From the NCBI GenBank assembly GCA_964414815.1, contig CAYPXY010000023.1, forward strand, positions 1-64,000: a DNA stretch of 64,000 nt. The letters are read 5' to 3'. Below the pieces are notes generated by a model. That model ran no database searches and had not been told where the DNA came from. It worked only from the letters and a program-made list of their open reading frames with translations. Source of the stretch: Mariniblastus sp964414815. GTDB lineage: Bacteria > Planctomycetota > Planctomycetia > Pirellulales > Pirellulaceae. Positions 40,908-49,677 of the stretch are shown here, one piece after another. Within the stretch, counting starts at the first letter, position 1, and every line of letters starts with the position of its first letter. A program made the translations under genes and the position numbers.

Positions 40908-41859
40908 CAACCCTGAATCACCACCGTCTCCACCCTCGAAATCGGGAGAGCTTCCGGTGATCGGCCCGATCTCACGCCGCACCGTCATCAAGGGAGCCAT
41001 CGCTGCCGGTGGAGCCGCCGCGTTGGGCATTGCCGCCGCCCCGATGATCCAGAAGACCGCCGAGCAAAGTGCTGCCGAGTTTATGCAAAAGCACTTCAAG
41101 GAGCTGACGGAGGACGACAAACAGAAGATCTTTACTCGGCTCGAACAAGAAGCCAAAGACAACTACGATACGGAAGTCAATATCGGGGAACATCCGCCCT
41201 TGGATGGGGTTCGATACGGCTACGCGATCAACCTCAGCGTCTGCAATGGCAACGGCAAATGTATGGAAGCCTGCCATCGAGAGAACAACCACGACCGGGC
41301 AACCCATCAGTCCTATATTCGCGTCTTCGAGATGCCGGTTGGCACAACCGATTTTACACACGGCACCACCAGCTACGACCATAGTGTGCCGCAAAAGGAC
41401 AAATACTATTTGCCGGTTCAGTGCTTTCAATGCGACAACCCGCCCTGTGTCAACGTCTGCCCCGTGGAGGCGACTTGGCAGGAGAAGGACGGAATCGTCG
41501 TGGTGGACTACAACTGGTGTATCGGTTGCCGCTACTGCATGGCGGCGTGCCCTTATCACGCTCGGCGGTTCAACTGGAAGCAGCCCGAAATACCCGCCGA
41601 CGAAGTCAACCCAGATCAAGACTACTTGTCCAACCGGATTCGGCCTCAGGGTGTGGTCGAGAAGTGTCACTTCTGCCTCCATCGAACGCGCGCCGGAAAG
41701 CTGCCCGCATGCCTCGAAGCCTGCCCCACGGGCGCAAGAATCTTTGGAAACCTGCTCGATCCAGAATCCAGCATCCGTTATGTACTGCGAACCAAGCGCT
41801 GTTTCACGATCAAGGAAGAATTGGGAACCAAGCCAATGCTGTTTTACTTTTTTGATTGA
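40897..41859 (+). CDS. Ferredoxin-like subunit with four [4Fe-4S] sites (NrfC/PsrB/ActB type)
   Basis: 320 residues (326 from the upstream ATG at 40879, which is equally well placed). A twin-arginine-like segment SRRTVIKGAIAAGGAAALGI suggests export. Four cysteine groups follow: CNGNGKCMEACHREN, CFQCDNPPCVNVCPVEA, CIGCRYCMAACPYHA and CHFCLHRTRAGKLPACLEACPTGA. This is the electron-transfer subunit that pairs with NrfD-type membrane proteins in nitrite, polysulfide or tetrathionate reductases and in Alternative Complex III. The gene sits between the tetrahaem cytochrome and NrfD genes, and here most likely serves the Nap system as an alternative to NapC/NapGH. Its translation start is multiplied by the 18-bp repeat at 40848-40901. 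Confidence 0.9.
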   Translation: MANSNPESPPSPPSKSGELPVIGPISRRTVIKGAIAAGGAAALGIAAAPMIQKTAEQSAAEFMQKHFKELTEDDKQKIFTRLEQEAKDNYDTEVNIGEHPPLDGVRYGYAINLSVCNGNGKCMEACHRENNHDRATHQSYIRVFEMPVGTTDFTHGTTSYDHSVPQKDKYYLPVQCFQCDNPPCVNVCPVEATWQEKDGIVVVDYNWCIGCRYCMAACPYHARRFNWKQPEIPADEVNPDQDYLSNRIRPQGVVEKCHFCLHRTRAGKLPACLEACPTGARIFGNLLDPESSIRYVLRTKRCFTIKEELGTKPMLFYFFD

Positions 41860-41873
41860 TTACAAACTACCTC

Positions 41874-43148
41874 ATGCAACCGCACGAAACATCTCCTGAC
41901 CACGAAAGCATTCTTGATCCACATGCGGTGGCGCGGTACTGGGCTGGCTATCCGAAATTTATTTGGCGATCGCTGCGTGCCGCCACCGATGGTTCCATCT
42001 GGTTTTACAGCTGGATGACATTTCTGACCGCCGTGATGCTCGTCGGGGTCAACGGCTGGGCTCAGCAGTACGCTTACGGCATGATCGTCACCAGCATGAC
42101 GGACCACGTCAGTTGGGGATTGTATATCGCCAACTTTACTTTCGGAGTTGGGTTGGCCGCAGGCGGGGTGATGATGGTGATTCCCGCTTACCTATACCGT
42201 GACAAGGCCATGCATGACGTGGTGATTCTGGGAGAATTACTGGCAATCGCAGCCATTGTGATTTGCACACTGTTCATCGCGGTAGACCTCGGGCGCCCGG
42301 ATCGGTTCTGGCATATCATTCCCGGCTTGGGGCGATTCAACTGGCCGATCTCCATGTTGACTTGGGACGTGATCGTACTCAACGGTTATCTGCTCATGAA
42401 CATGCATATTTGCGGATACCTGCTCTATACAAAATTTATGGGATGGCATCCCAACCGATGGTGGTACGTCCCGTTCGTTTTTCTGTCGATTGTGTGGGCG
42501 ATCTCCATTCACACCGTTACCGCGTTTCTCTATCAGGGGCTCGGGGGACGACCGTTCTGGAATACTGCGTTGCTAGCGCCTCGCTTTTTGACTTCGGCCT
42601 TCGTGTCCGGACCGATTTTTTTGATCCTGACGATGTTGATTCTGCGCAAGATTGCTCAACTGAGGTTTCCCGTCAAACCGGTCCGGACATTGATTCAGAT
42701 TGTTCGCGTGACCATCCTGATCAACTTGTTGATGCTGGCCTCGGAGTTGTTTACCGAGTTCTACACCGGTGCGGGCCATAGTGTTCATGCGTACTACCTG
42801 TTCTTTGGATTGCATGGCCACAATGCGCTGGTGCCGTGGATCTGGACCGCGATCGCACTCAACTTGGTAGCGGCAATTTTCTTCCTGCATCCGCTGGTGA
42901 TGTCCAATGCCACCTGGTTGACCGTCGGTTGCCTGGCCGGGCTGACCGGGATCTGGATCGAGAAGGGGATGGGGCTGATTGTGCCGGGCTTTATCCCCAG
43001 CACCTTGCATCAGGTCGTGGAATACGTCCCGAGCCTGACCGAATGGCAAATCACGGCCGGCATCTGGGCGGCGGGCCTGATTGCCTATTCCATCGGTCTC
43101 AAGATTGCGATCCCGGTCTTCCAACACACGGCGGATGACGATCATTGA
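41874..43148 (+). CDS. NrfD-like integral membrane quinol oxidoreductase subunit
   Basis: About 424 residues with eight to ten membrane helices, such as WMTFLTAVMLVGVNGWAQQY, LYIANFTFGVGLAAGGVMMV, LGELLAIAAIVICTLFIAVD and TWLTVGCLAGLTGIWIEKGM. The patterns WGLYIANFTFGVGLAAG, DLGRPDRFWHIIPGLGRFNW and the late HGHNALVPWIWTAIALN match the NrfD/PsrC/ActC family, which exchanges electrons with quinones in the membrane. It is the third gene of the module with the tetrahaem cytochrome and FeS protein. Two starts are possible: TTG at 41856, overlapping the FeS stop by 4 bp (TTGA), or the ATG at 41874 used here. It ends directly against the convergent TolC-like gene. Confidence 0.9.
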   Translation: MQPHETSPDHESILDPHAVARYWAGYPKFIWRSLRAATDGSIWFYSWMTFLTAVMLVGVNGWAQQYAYGMIVTSMTDHVSWGLYIANFTFGVGLAAGGVMMVIPAYLYRDKAMHDVVILGELLAIAAIVICTLFIAVDLGRPDRFWHIIPGLGRFNWPISMLTWDVIVLNGYLLMNMHICGYLLYTKFMGWHPNRWWYVPFVFLSIVWAISIHTVTAFLYQGLGGRPFWNTALLAPRFLTSAFVSGPIFLILTMLILRKIAQLRFPVKPVRTLIQIVRVTILINLLMLASELFTEFYTGAGHSVHAYYLFFGLHGHNALVPWIWTAIALNLVAAIFFLHPLVMSNATWLTVGCLAGLTGIWIEKGMGLIVPGFIPSTLHQVVEYVPSLTEWQITAGIWAAGLIAYSIGLKIAIPVFQHTADDDH

Positions 43149-43149
43149 A

Positions 43150-46140
43150 TCACGGTTCCTGTTCGAATGGCAAGTCGCTGGCTCGGCCATTGGGCACGAA
43201 CATCCGGAACGCATCTCCGTTTTGACTTCCTTCTCGGTAGATTTGAGGAAGGGGAATCTCAGGTGCTTCGTTGTTCTCCGAACCGGATGGGAATGACTCT
43301 TCCTGCGAAGAAAAATCTCTCACACGAACGACCGGATTGATAATGTCATCCCGACAGAACTGACAATCCATTTCGATACCCAGCAGCGATGCGGTTCGAA
43401 TGCCAATGGTGTTGTCGATCAGACCGGGATCGATCCAGCTACCGGTCTCGTCGAGCATCATGGTGCCCATGTCAAAATCGAGACTCTGACGCAGAATTTC
43501 ATATTCTACGAAGGTCCCAATGTACCGGTTTTGAATCGCGTTCATCTGGTTAAAAGCGTCCGCAAGGTTTCGGGCAGCCGCATCTCCCAACTGACCGCCG
43601 CTACGTCCACCGGCACCGCCGCCGCCCCCCTGATCACCACCGCCACCACCGCCAGCGGGCTGCATTTGGGGCGCGTCCAGATTCAGTCGGCTCAACTCAA
43701 TTTGTTCAATCTGGTTTTGTACTGCCAATCGATTGAGTTCAAACAATACCTTGTCGCGATTCAGGTTGCGGACAATGTCGCGGATGTTTCGTTTGGCTTC
43801 ATCTTCAAACTGATAGAATTGACGGCGAGCTTGTTGATAGCGAATCAACGTTTCGCGGTACTGATTCCGTTCGATCATTCGAACCATGGGGGTATCGAAG
43901 CGGAACCCGGCGCGAATTTGTCCGTTTGCATCGCGGAACTGCAAGGGGTTACTGCCCACGGTACCGATGTCGGCTTGAAAAACCAGATCAAGCTGCGATT
44001 CGAGTTGATCCGCGACAAATTCGATTTGACGCCAGTTGTCCACCAGGCTCGCCCGGGCATTCATCCAGTCGTGCCGGAAGCAGCGTGCGATCGCGATCGC
44101 TGTATCGGCATCGATGTCGACGTTGGTCATTTCAATCGAGTTCGCTCGGGCACGAGCTTGCAACAGCGACAACTCCAGCACGATGGTATTGAGCTTTGAC
44201 AGCCGAGCAGGAATCGCCTCTTGAAAATTTTCCGTAATGAACTTGTACAGTTGTTGCGAATCCAGCCCCTGCTGAAGCTGCGGCAGCGACACCAACTGTT
44301 GTTTCGTTTCGGCAAGCTCCAGCTTCAATTCCTCCAATCGCGTCAGTGCCGATTTGATGCCATCTTTCTCCGCTCCTTCGAGGAACTCCAGCAGATATTC
44401 GCTCGTCGGAATCGACGCCGGCGAATATAGTCCTGCATCGAGCACGTTGATGATCCCTTCGGAGTCTTCGCTGTTTCGCAACTCACGAAGGTATTTTTCG
44501 CGTTCAGGCCGCACCGAGTCGAGTCGCTGAAGATCCTGGCGAAGCAGCGCCACGTCCTGATCCGAAGTCGTTTCAAGAATGCTTTGCGCTTCTTCCAGAT
44601 ACTCCAGCAATCCCTCAATCCGCTTACCCAACTCTTCGTTCCAGGCAAATCCAAAATGATCGGCTTCCTCAGCGCTGCCGGGCATCAGTTCCACGACCTT
44701 GGCCGTTTGCAAACCGGTATCGCGACGAAGATCACCTACCGCAGCCAGTCGATCATTGATTTCGTCGCTGATCAGATGGAATTGGCTCAGCGAGTCGTCT
44801 TCTATTACGACATCCAGATCTGGGGGAAGACCGATCGATTGCACAAAGCGATCCAGCGTCGACTGATAACGAATGTGGGCTTCGACCAGCGCGGATTGTT
44901 GATTGAAAACGGTGGACTCCAACAGTCTCAACTGAACCGGATCCAGCCGACCTACGTTGTTCAATTCGCGGAACTGATCGAGTACGGCCTGAAGCTGCCG
45001 CACGGCAAATTCCTGATTGCGAATTTGAGTCTGCTGAACCAACAAGCCGTAAAACCCACCCGTTCCAATCGGCGCGCCGGCAGGCAGATTCAAGAAGCTT
45101 CCAAATCGATTCGGACCTGCACCTGCTGGACGACCGGTGGTCACCTGCAAAAAGAATCCACGGCGATAACGCTCCAGTTGACGGACGTTGGCCAGCAGCG
45201 TTCGCTCCGACTGAGTCAGCCCTTCCATGATTCGATCTCGCCCCGCACCGCGCAGCAGTGGCTGCACGATGGAAAAATCAAGCAATGAATTGGCCGATCG
45301 CGAACTTGAGCCTGAAATGTTGAACAGAATCGTGTTGGCCAACCCCGCCGCGTAGGTGGCTCCCGTGGTGCCCAACCGCCCGAGTCCGATTCCTCCGCCG
45401 TTAACACCGAGCGAATTGACCATCTGGGTACGGGGCCCTGATGAGCCTGCACGAATGCGGCCCTGACGCTGCATAAACGAATTGAAGCCCACAAATCCCT
45501 GGGTGTCAAAACTGAATCGTTCCAGGCTCACGTCGAGCGCCGAAAGATAGAGGGTTTCCAGCTGGGCCTGGTAGTCGGGTGAGTGAATCAATGCGAGTTG
45601 GTAGGCGCGGTCGAGCGATAGAACGACTTGGCCCTTTTCGTTGACCGGCAGATACGCCATCCATTCCGGATTTTCGACATAATCCGTATCACCGTTGGCG
45701 TGCCAATGCGGATAGCCTCGCTTGTTGTCGACGCAGTGCATGAACTCATGCGAGGCCGGATCGTCGGGCGGCAACGGCGGATGGTCCGAAGAAAACGGAT
45801 TAAACATCCGCGAATAGGGATCGATCGCGATGGACCCGGTCGCAGAATCCCAGCGAGGATCGGTCGCTTTCTGCTCAACCAGGCTCTGGGCGTCACGATC
45901 GGCCTGACGGCGGTAGTATCCGCGATGGCAGCTTGCCAAAGTGCAACTGAACGCAACAGCAACAAATGCCAGCCATCGGCTGGATCGAATTTTGGGTGTC
46001 TGGGCCACCTTGAACTCGCCAATCTTGAAAGGAGTCCGCTCTGCCGTACCGGATTTGTCGGGAAAATCTACCGGTCGGTAAAACGAATTTGAAATTGATG
46101 GTCGATCCGGACATGCGGGTTCGTCCGGTCGCAAAAACAA
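43150..46140 (-). CDS. Very large TolC-like outer-membrane lipoprotein
   Basis: 996 residues, about twice the size of TolC. The first 45-50 residues may not be translated: a GTG at 46008 starts directly before the signal-like segment WLAFVAVAFSCTLASCHRG with the lipobox LASC. Then come TolC-type repeats: LSLDRAYQLALIHSPDYQAQ, ALDVSLERFSFDTQGFVGFN, DFSIVQPLLRGAGRDRIMEG, long amphipathic coiled-coil helices, a second unit from about residue 650 (RASLVDNWRQIEFVADQLES) and a Gly-rich loop (GGGGGGDQGGGGGAGG). The family provides the outer-membrane channel of efflux and type I systems. It is alone on its strand, and it could serve the RND and MacAB systems elsewhere in the window, which lack their own channel. 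The long insert of helices between the two halves is typical of planctomycete members. Confidence 0.75.
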   Translation of the reverse strand: MFLRPDEPACPDRPSISNSFYRPVDFPDKSGTAERTPFKIGEFKVAQTPKIRSSRWLAFVAVAFSCTLASCHRGYYRRQADRDAQSLVEQKATDPRWDSATGSIAIDPYSRMFNPFSSDHPPLPPDDPASHEFMHCVDNKRGYPHWHANGDTDYVENPEWMAYLPVNEKGQVVLSLDRAYQLALIHSPDYQAQLETLYLSALDVSLERFSFDTQGFVGFNSFMQRQGRIRAGSSGPRTQMVNSLGVNGGGIGLGRLGTTGATYAAGLANTILFNISGSSSRSANSLLDFSIVQPLLRGAGRDRIMEGLTQSERTLLANVRQLERYRRGFFLQVTTGRPAGAGPNRFGSFLNLPAGAPIGTGGFYGLLVQQTQIRNQEFAVRQLQAVLDQFRELNNVGRLDPVQLRLLESTVFNQQSALVEAHIRYQSTLDRFVQSIGLPPDLDVVIEDDSLSQFHLISDEINDRLAAVGDLRRDTGLQTAKVVELMPGSAEEADHFGFAWNEELGKRIEGLLEYLEEAQSILETTSDQDVALLRQDLQRLDSVRPEREKYLRELRNSEDSEGIINVLDAGLYSPASIPTSEYLLEFLEGAEKDGIKSALTRLEELKLELAETKQQLVSLPQLQQGLDSQQLYKFITENFQEAIPARLSKLNTIVLELSLLQARARANSIEMTNVDIDADTAIAIARCFRHDWMNARASLVDNWRQIEFVADQLESQLDLVFQADIGTVGSNPLQFRDANGQIRAGFRFDTPMVRMIERNQYRETLIRYQQARRQFYQFEDEAKRNIRDIVRNLNRDKVLFELNRLAVQNQIEQIELSRLNLDAPQMQPAGGGGGGDQGGGGGAGGRSGGQLGDAAARNLADAFNQMNAIQNRYIGTFVEYEILRQSLDFDMGTMMLDETGSWIDPGLIDNTIGIRTASLLGIEMDCQFCRDDIINPVVRVRDFSSQEESFPSGSENNEAPEIPLPQIYREGSQNGDAFRMFVPNGRASDLPFEQEP

Positions 46141-46393
46141 TTGCTATTGGGAAAATTCGGACTGAAATCGTGGTAAACTTGAGTGTTTATGACGAATGGT
46201 GCGATCATGAACCGAACGTCGAAGATGCCCAAGAGACCTGCTTTCAACGGACGATAGCAAAACTTGACTATGTAAATTGCCCAATTTATTATGGAAACGG
46301 CCTTTTCGTTTGTATCTTGAGCCATTCCAACGATGATTGAATGACTTGATTGACCGGCGCTCACCGAATCCCTCGAATCCCTGACTTAGTAAT

Positions 46394-47974
46394 ATGGATC
46401 TAATTTCCGCTGGCATCATCCTGTTGGTGTTCATTGTTTTGATCGTCTTTTCCGTAAAGGCCGCCAAGACATGGCACTGGGTCAATGTCGTTTTTGTGAA
46501 CTTGACCTTTCTCGCGACGGTCGGAGCTTCGATTGGATTGTCCCAAGCTTGGCATCTGCGTCAGCGCGACCAGAAAGCCGAGCAGTCCGCAGAAGAACTG
46601 ATGGAGCGAGCCAAGAAGGAAGCCCAACTCGCGATCAGCGGCAATCCCGATTCGTCAAGCTATGATCCCGACTCGCTGAGGCACAAAGCCCAACAAGTTC
46701 AATTGATGTTTCTCGGCCGCGGCCAAGTCTGGCCCAATGGCACCGGGACGGTTGAAGACGGCAAACACAAATTCACGTTTGCATCGCCCCGTCCTGCCGA
46801 CGACAAAATGGTTTTGAAAGATGTCGAACTTCACTTGTTTGCGGACGAGCCGATTCTCGAGCAGGCTTATCCTGTCAGGTACATCGGTCGAGTTTCCGTG
46901 GTCGAAGAATCTCCCACTGAACTTGTGTTGACTCCTGTTCGAACGGGCGAGATCAATGTACTGGTCGATGAGCAGGAATGGAACAACCCTAGTTCAACCT
47001 GGACGCTGTTCGAGCATATGCCGCTCGATCGCCACGACACGTTCCGCAAGCTGATCCTCAGTGATGTGAAATCGTTCGAGGCTCCCAACCCAGAGGAACT
47101 GAAGTTGGCGGAGGACATTGAGAATGACGGCGAAGAGGTCGGCTCGAAACGGCAGATGGAAATCGGCCCTTATCGACAACTACTGGAAGCCCGCTATCTT
47201 CCGCCAGAGACGTTTGGACTCGACGCCAACAGCGCCGAGTACGAACGGATCATTGACAGTTATGCCTTCGATGGGTTTACGCTGGGAAAAATTCAGGAGT
47301 GGATCGAGCAGAATGCCGGATCGCGCGTCAATCGGAGTTTTGAACCGCCTGCCGAGGAACTGTTTGTCCGCTACAAGTTCAACACTCCTTCGAAGGACGA
47401 ATATTCGGTTGACAGTCCTGCGGGTTCATTGCAGGTCGATGGTGCTTTCACGATTACCGGGCTGGCTGTCGACCCGTCCCTGAAAGCCGGAAAAGCGATC
47501 CGTTTCGACGCTGGCCGGGAAGTTCTGATCGACAAGCAAACGGCGGAAGGCTTCCGCGGCAACGAACAGATTCCTCGTTTCGACAACACGGAAGACGTCA
47601 CCAAGATGGAAGAAATCTTCGTTCGCAAGCTGCGAAACTTCCCGTATCTGTTTACAAACATCGGTGTGCGGGCAAATGAGCTCGAACAGGAAATTGCTCG
47701 GGTTCAGGCCAGCATCGCCATCGAACAAACTGCGTTTGACAACGCCGAACGTCAGCGATCCGAACGCGACACGATCATCAGCGGACTCAAGCAGGATCAG
47801 GGAAATCTTAATGCCGACCTGCGTGCTGCGGAATCGTTGTTGCAGTTGCGACAGCAACAGTTGCAAAACCTTCAAACCGACCTGGCTGCGGTCAAACAGC
47901 AGATCCAGGAACAGTATCTCGCGATCCAGCAACTCAACCGCGCGATTGAACAGACCGTTTATGCGGGACGATAA
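46394..47974 (+). CDS. Membrane-anchored protein with C-terminal coiled coil, unknown function
   Basis: 526 residues, family not recognised; similar proteins seem limited to planctomycetes. Two N-terminal membrane helices (AGIILLVFIVLIVFSV and WVNVVFVNLTFLATVGASIG) are followed by a charged linker (QRDQKAEQSAEELMERAKKE), a beta-rich domain (about residues 90-200, e.g. KMVLKDVELHLFADEP), further mixed segments with VRYKFNTPSKDEYSVDSP, and a final coiled coil of about 100 residues (ARVQASIAIEQTAFDNAERQ, ESLLQLRQQQLQNLQTDLAA). The topology suggests an inner-membrane protein with a large soluble part able to oligomerise. It precedes rhomboid by 140 bp on the same strand; shared transcription is possible but not shown. 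Confidence 0.75.
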   Translation: MDLISAGIILLVFIVLIVFSVKAAKTWHWVNVVFVNLTFLATVGASIGLSQAWHLRQRDQKAEQSAEELMERAKKEAQLAISGNPDSSSYDPDSLRHKAQQVQLMFLGRGQVWPNGTGTVEDGKHKFTFASPRPADDKMVLKDVELHLFADEPILEQAYPVRYIGRVSVVEESPTELVLTPVRTGEINVLVDEQEWNNPSSTWTLFEHMPLDRHDTFRKLILSDVKSFEAPNPEELKLAEDIENDGEEVGSKRQMEIGPYRQLLEARYLPPETFGLDANSAEYERIIDSYAFDGFTLGKIQEWIEQNAGSRVNRSFEPPAEELFVRYKFNTPSKDEYSVDSPAGSLQVDGAFTITGLAVDPSLKAGKAIRFDAGREVLIDKQTAEGFRGNEQIPRFDNTEDVTKMEEIFVRKLRNFPYLFTNIGVRANELEQEIARVQASIAIEQTAFDNAERQRSERDTIISGLKQDQGNLNADLRAAESLLQLRQQQLQNLQTDLAAVKQQIQEQYLAIQQLNRAIEQTVYAGR

Positions 47975-48114
47975 GTTCCCCAGGTAGTCGTTCTACATTG
48001 GCAAGCGTGGTGATTGCAGAACCACCATCATGTCCCTCGCCTTGGGCCAGGAATCCGGCTATCATATTGGCATCTGATTTTGCCGTATGACACTTTCTGC
48101 CGCTCAAGGATTCC

Positions 48115-48978
48115 ATGGGGCTTGCAAGCCGAGACTACTACCGTCAACAAGAAAACCCTCTGACGTTTTCAGTGGACCGGTATTCGATGGTCACGATTCT
48201 GGTGGTCATCAATGTCGTGATCTTCCTGCTTGATGCCTTCACGCCCAAGGTGAACCCCGGCGCTGCCGTCAGTGACCAGATGCTCAGCCACTGGATGGCC
48301 ATCCGCTCGGATCGTCCCTGGCATTTATGGAACTACTTAACGTATGGATTTGCCCACGCATCCCTGGCCAGCAAGACCAGCGTCATGCATGTGCTGGGCA
48401 ACATGTTCGCGCTGTTCATGCTTGGAAGGGGAGTTGAAGAAGCGTTGGGGCGCAAAGAGTTTCTCCGGTTCTATCTGATCGCGATCGTGGTCTGCGGCGT
48501 TGGATATGCGGTACCCATGCTGATGATGAAGCAGAATTTTGGATTGGTGGGAGCCTCGGGAGGCGTGTCGGCCGTGATTGCCCTGTTCATCTTCATGTTT
48601 CCCCGCGCGACGCTCAGTATTTGGGGTGTGATTCCCATGCCCGCGTGGGTGCTGGGGGTGCTGCTGCTGGTTTCCAACCTGGGAATCGCCATGGACCGAT
48701 CCAGCAATACCGCTTGGGAAGCGCACTTGATCGGGTTTGCTTTTGGAGCGGCCTACTATTATTTCAAATGGGACTTCTCCAGCATTCCACTTCCCAGTTT
48801 CAAACGTTCCTCGGGACCCAAACTGAAAATTCACGATCCAGACGGCGATATAGAACTCCAGAACCAGGCCGATAAAATCCTCCAGAAGATCAGCGAACAG
48901 GGCGAATCGAGCCTGAGCAAACGCGAACGAAAAATCCTGTCCAAGTACAGCGAAAGCGTCCGCAACCGGAGGAAGTAG
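48115..48978 (+). CDS. Rhomboid family intramembrane serine protease
   Basis: 287 residues with six to seven membrane helices. The catalytic serine motif GASGG (Ser148) and the catalytic His204 in AWEAHLIGFAFGAAYYYFKW are intact, and VMHVLGNMFALFMLGRGVEE holds the conserved HxxxN motif of helix 2. Rhomboids cut other membrane proteins within the bilayer. After the last helix a charged cytoplasmic tail follows (PDGDIELQNQADKILQKISE, QGESSLSKRERKILSKYSES), a helical segment common to many bacterial rhomboids of this subgroup. AAGGA lies before the ATG. The next gene, 69 bp downstream, encodes another possible membrane protease. Confidence 0.92.
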   Translation: MGLASRDYYRQQENPLTFSVDRYSMVTILVVINVVIFLLDAFTPKVNPGAAVSDQMLSHWMAIRSDRPWHLWNYLTYGFAHASLASKTSVMHVLGNMFALFMLGRGVEEALGRKEFLRFYLIAIVVCGVGYAVPMLMMKQNFGLVGASGGVSAVIALFIFMFPRATLSIWGVIPMPAWVLGVLLLVSNLGIAMDRSSNTAWEAHLIGFAFGAAYYYFKWDFSSIPLPSFKRSSGPKLKIHDPDGDIELQNQADKILQKISEQGESSLSKRERKILSKYSESVRNRRK

Positions 48979-49047
48979 ACCGGCGTGCAGCGACTACGAA
49001 TCGCTTATCCATCTACTAAAATCCAAGTTTACTCCTGGAGAAAACGT

Positions 49048-49530
49048 ATGGTTCGTCGCGTCACTGGCTTCATCGTCCTGCTGATCCTTTCCTGGACCGT
49101 CATGACGTTCACGCACGAGATGGGGCACATCATCGGAGGGTGCTGCTGCGGCGGTATTTTGCGAGCGGCCGATTTGATGCCGTGGCGACTCCCCTACAGC
49201 CTGTTTGATCCCGATCCACGACCGCTGGTGACGCTTTGGTGTGGTCCCATTCTGGGCGTCATCCTTCCAGTCGGTATTGCGATGGGCGTCCGTAAAGCAT
49301 GGATGTGGTTCATTGCCTGGTTTTGTGTTCTCGCCAATGGTATGTATATCGCTGTCGCTTGGTTTTCCGGCGATCCGTTTCTCGATACTCCCAGAATGAT
49401 CGAACAGGGGGCGCACCCGGCCGCCATCGTGATTTACTGCATCCTGACGATTGGGGCCGGTTATTGGGGATTCCGTAAAGCCTGCATACGCGCGCTATCG
49501 GAACCAGTGAATTCCGTGGGCAAGAGTTAG
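49048..49530 (+). CDS. Small membrane protein with HExxH motif (M50-like)
   Basis: 160 residues, mostly membrane-embedded: IVLLILSWTVMTFTHEMGHI, LVTLWCGPILGVILPVGIAM, WFIAWFCVLANGMYIAVAWF and AIVIYCILTIGAGYWGF. HEMGH (residues 23-27) lies at the end of the first helix, the place of the zinc-binding HExxH in site-2 (M50) proteases; a triple Cys follows (GGCCCGG). A second M50 motif (NPDG or LDG) is not seen, so a full protease is unproven. The start at 49048 was chosen because GGAG lies 8 nt upstream; a GTG 21 codons earlier extends the frame without a signal. It is 69 bp after the rhomboid gene on the same strand. Confidence 0.75.
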   Translation: MVRRVTGFIVLLILSWTVMTFTHEMGHIIGGCCCGGILRAADLMPWRLPYSLFDPDPRPLVTLWCGPILGVILPVGIAMGVRKAWMWFIAWFCVLANGMYIAVAWFSGDPFLDTPRMIEQGAHPAAIVIYCILTIGAGYWGFRKACIRALSEPVNSVGKS

Positions 49531-49563
49531 TAGCATTGCCCCTGTCCAATCGAAGGTGGGATA

Positions 49564-49607
49564 GACCTCCCGATCTGTCATCCGCATCTCCGACAGACCG
49601 GGAGGTC
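49564..49607. repeat. Inverted repeat (possible terminator)
   Basis: GACCTCCCGATCTGTC (49564-49579) and GACAGACCGGGAGGTC (49592-49607) pair over 16 bp with one mismatch and a 12-nt loop. No T tract follows, so it is either a rho-type end signal or another of the palindromic repeats of this genome. Confidence 0.6.
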
Positions 49608-49677
49608 CGTCGCCACTTCCGCCGCAGCTCATCTTGCCCATTTTGCCGAATTCAGGTATTTACTGCTTCCGGTTACT

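Noticed and set aside
46089..46340. 83-residue plus-strand frame upstream of the 526-residue protein
   Set aside because: It overlaps the start of the TolC-like gene on the other strand, has no family pattern and no ribosome-binding site.
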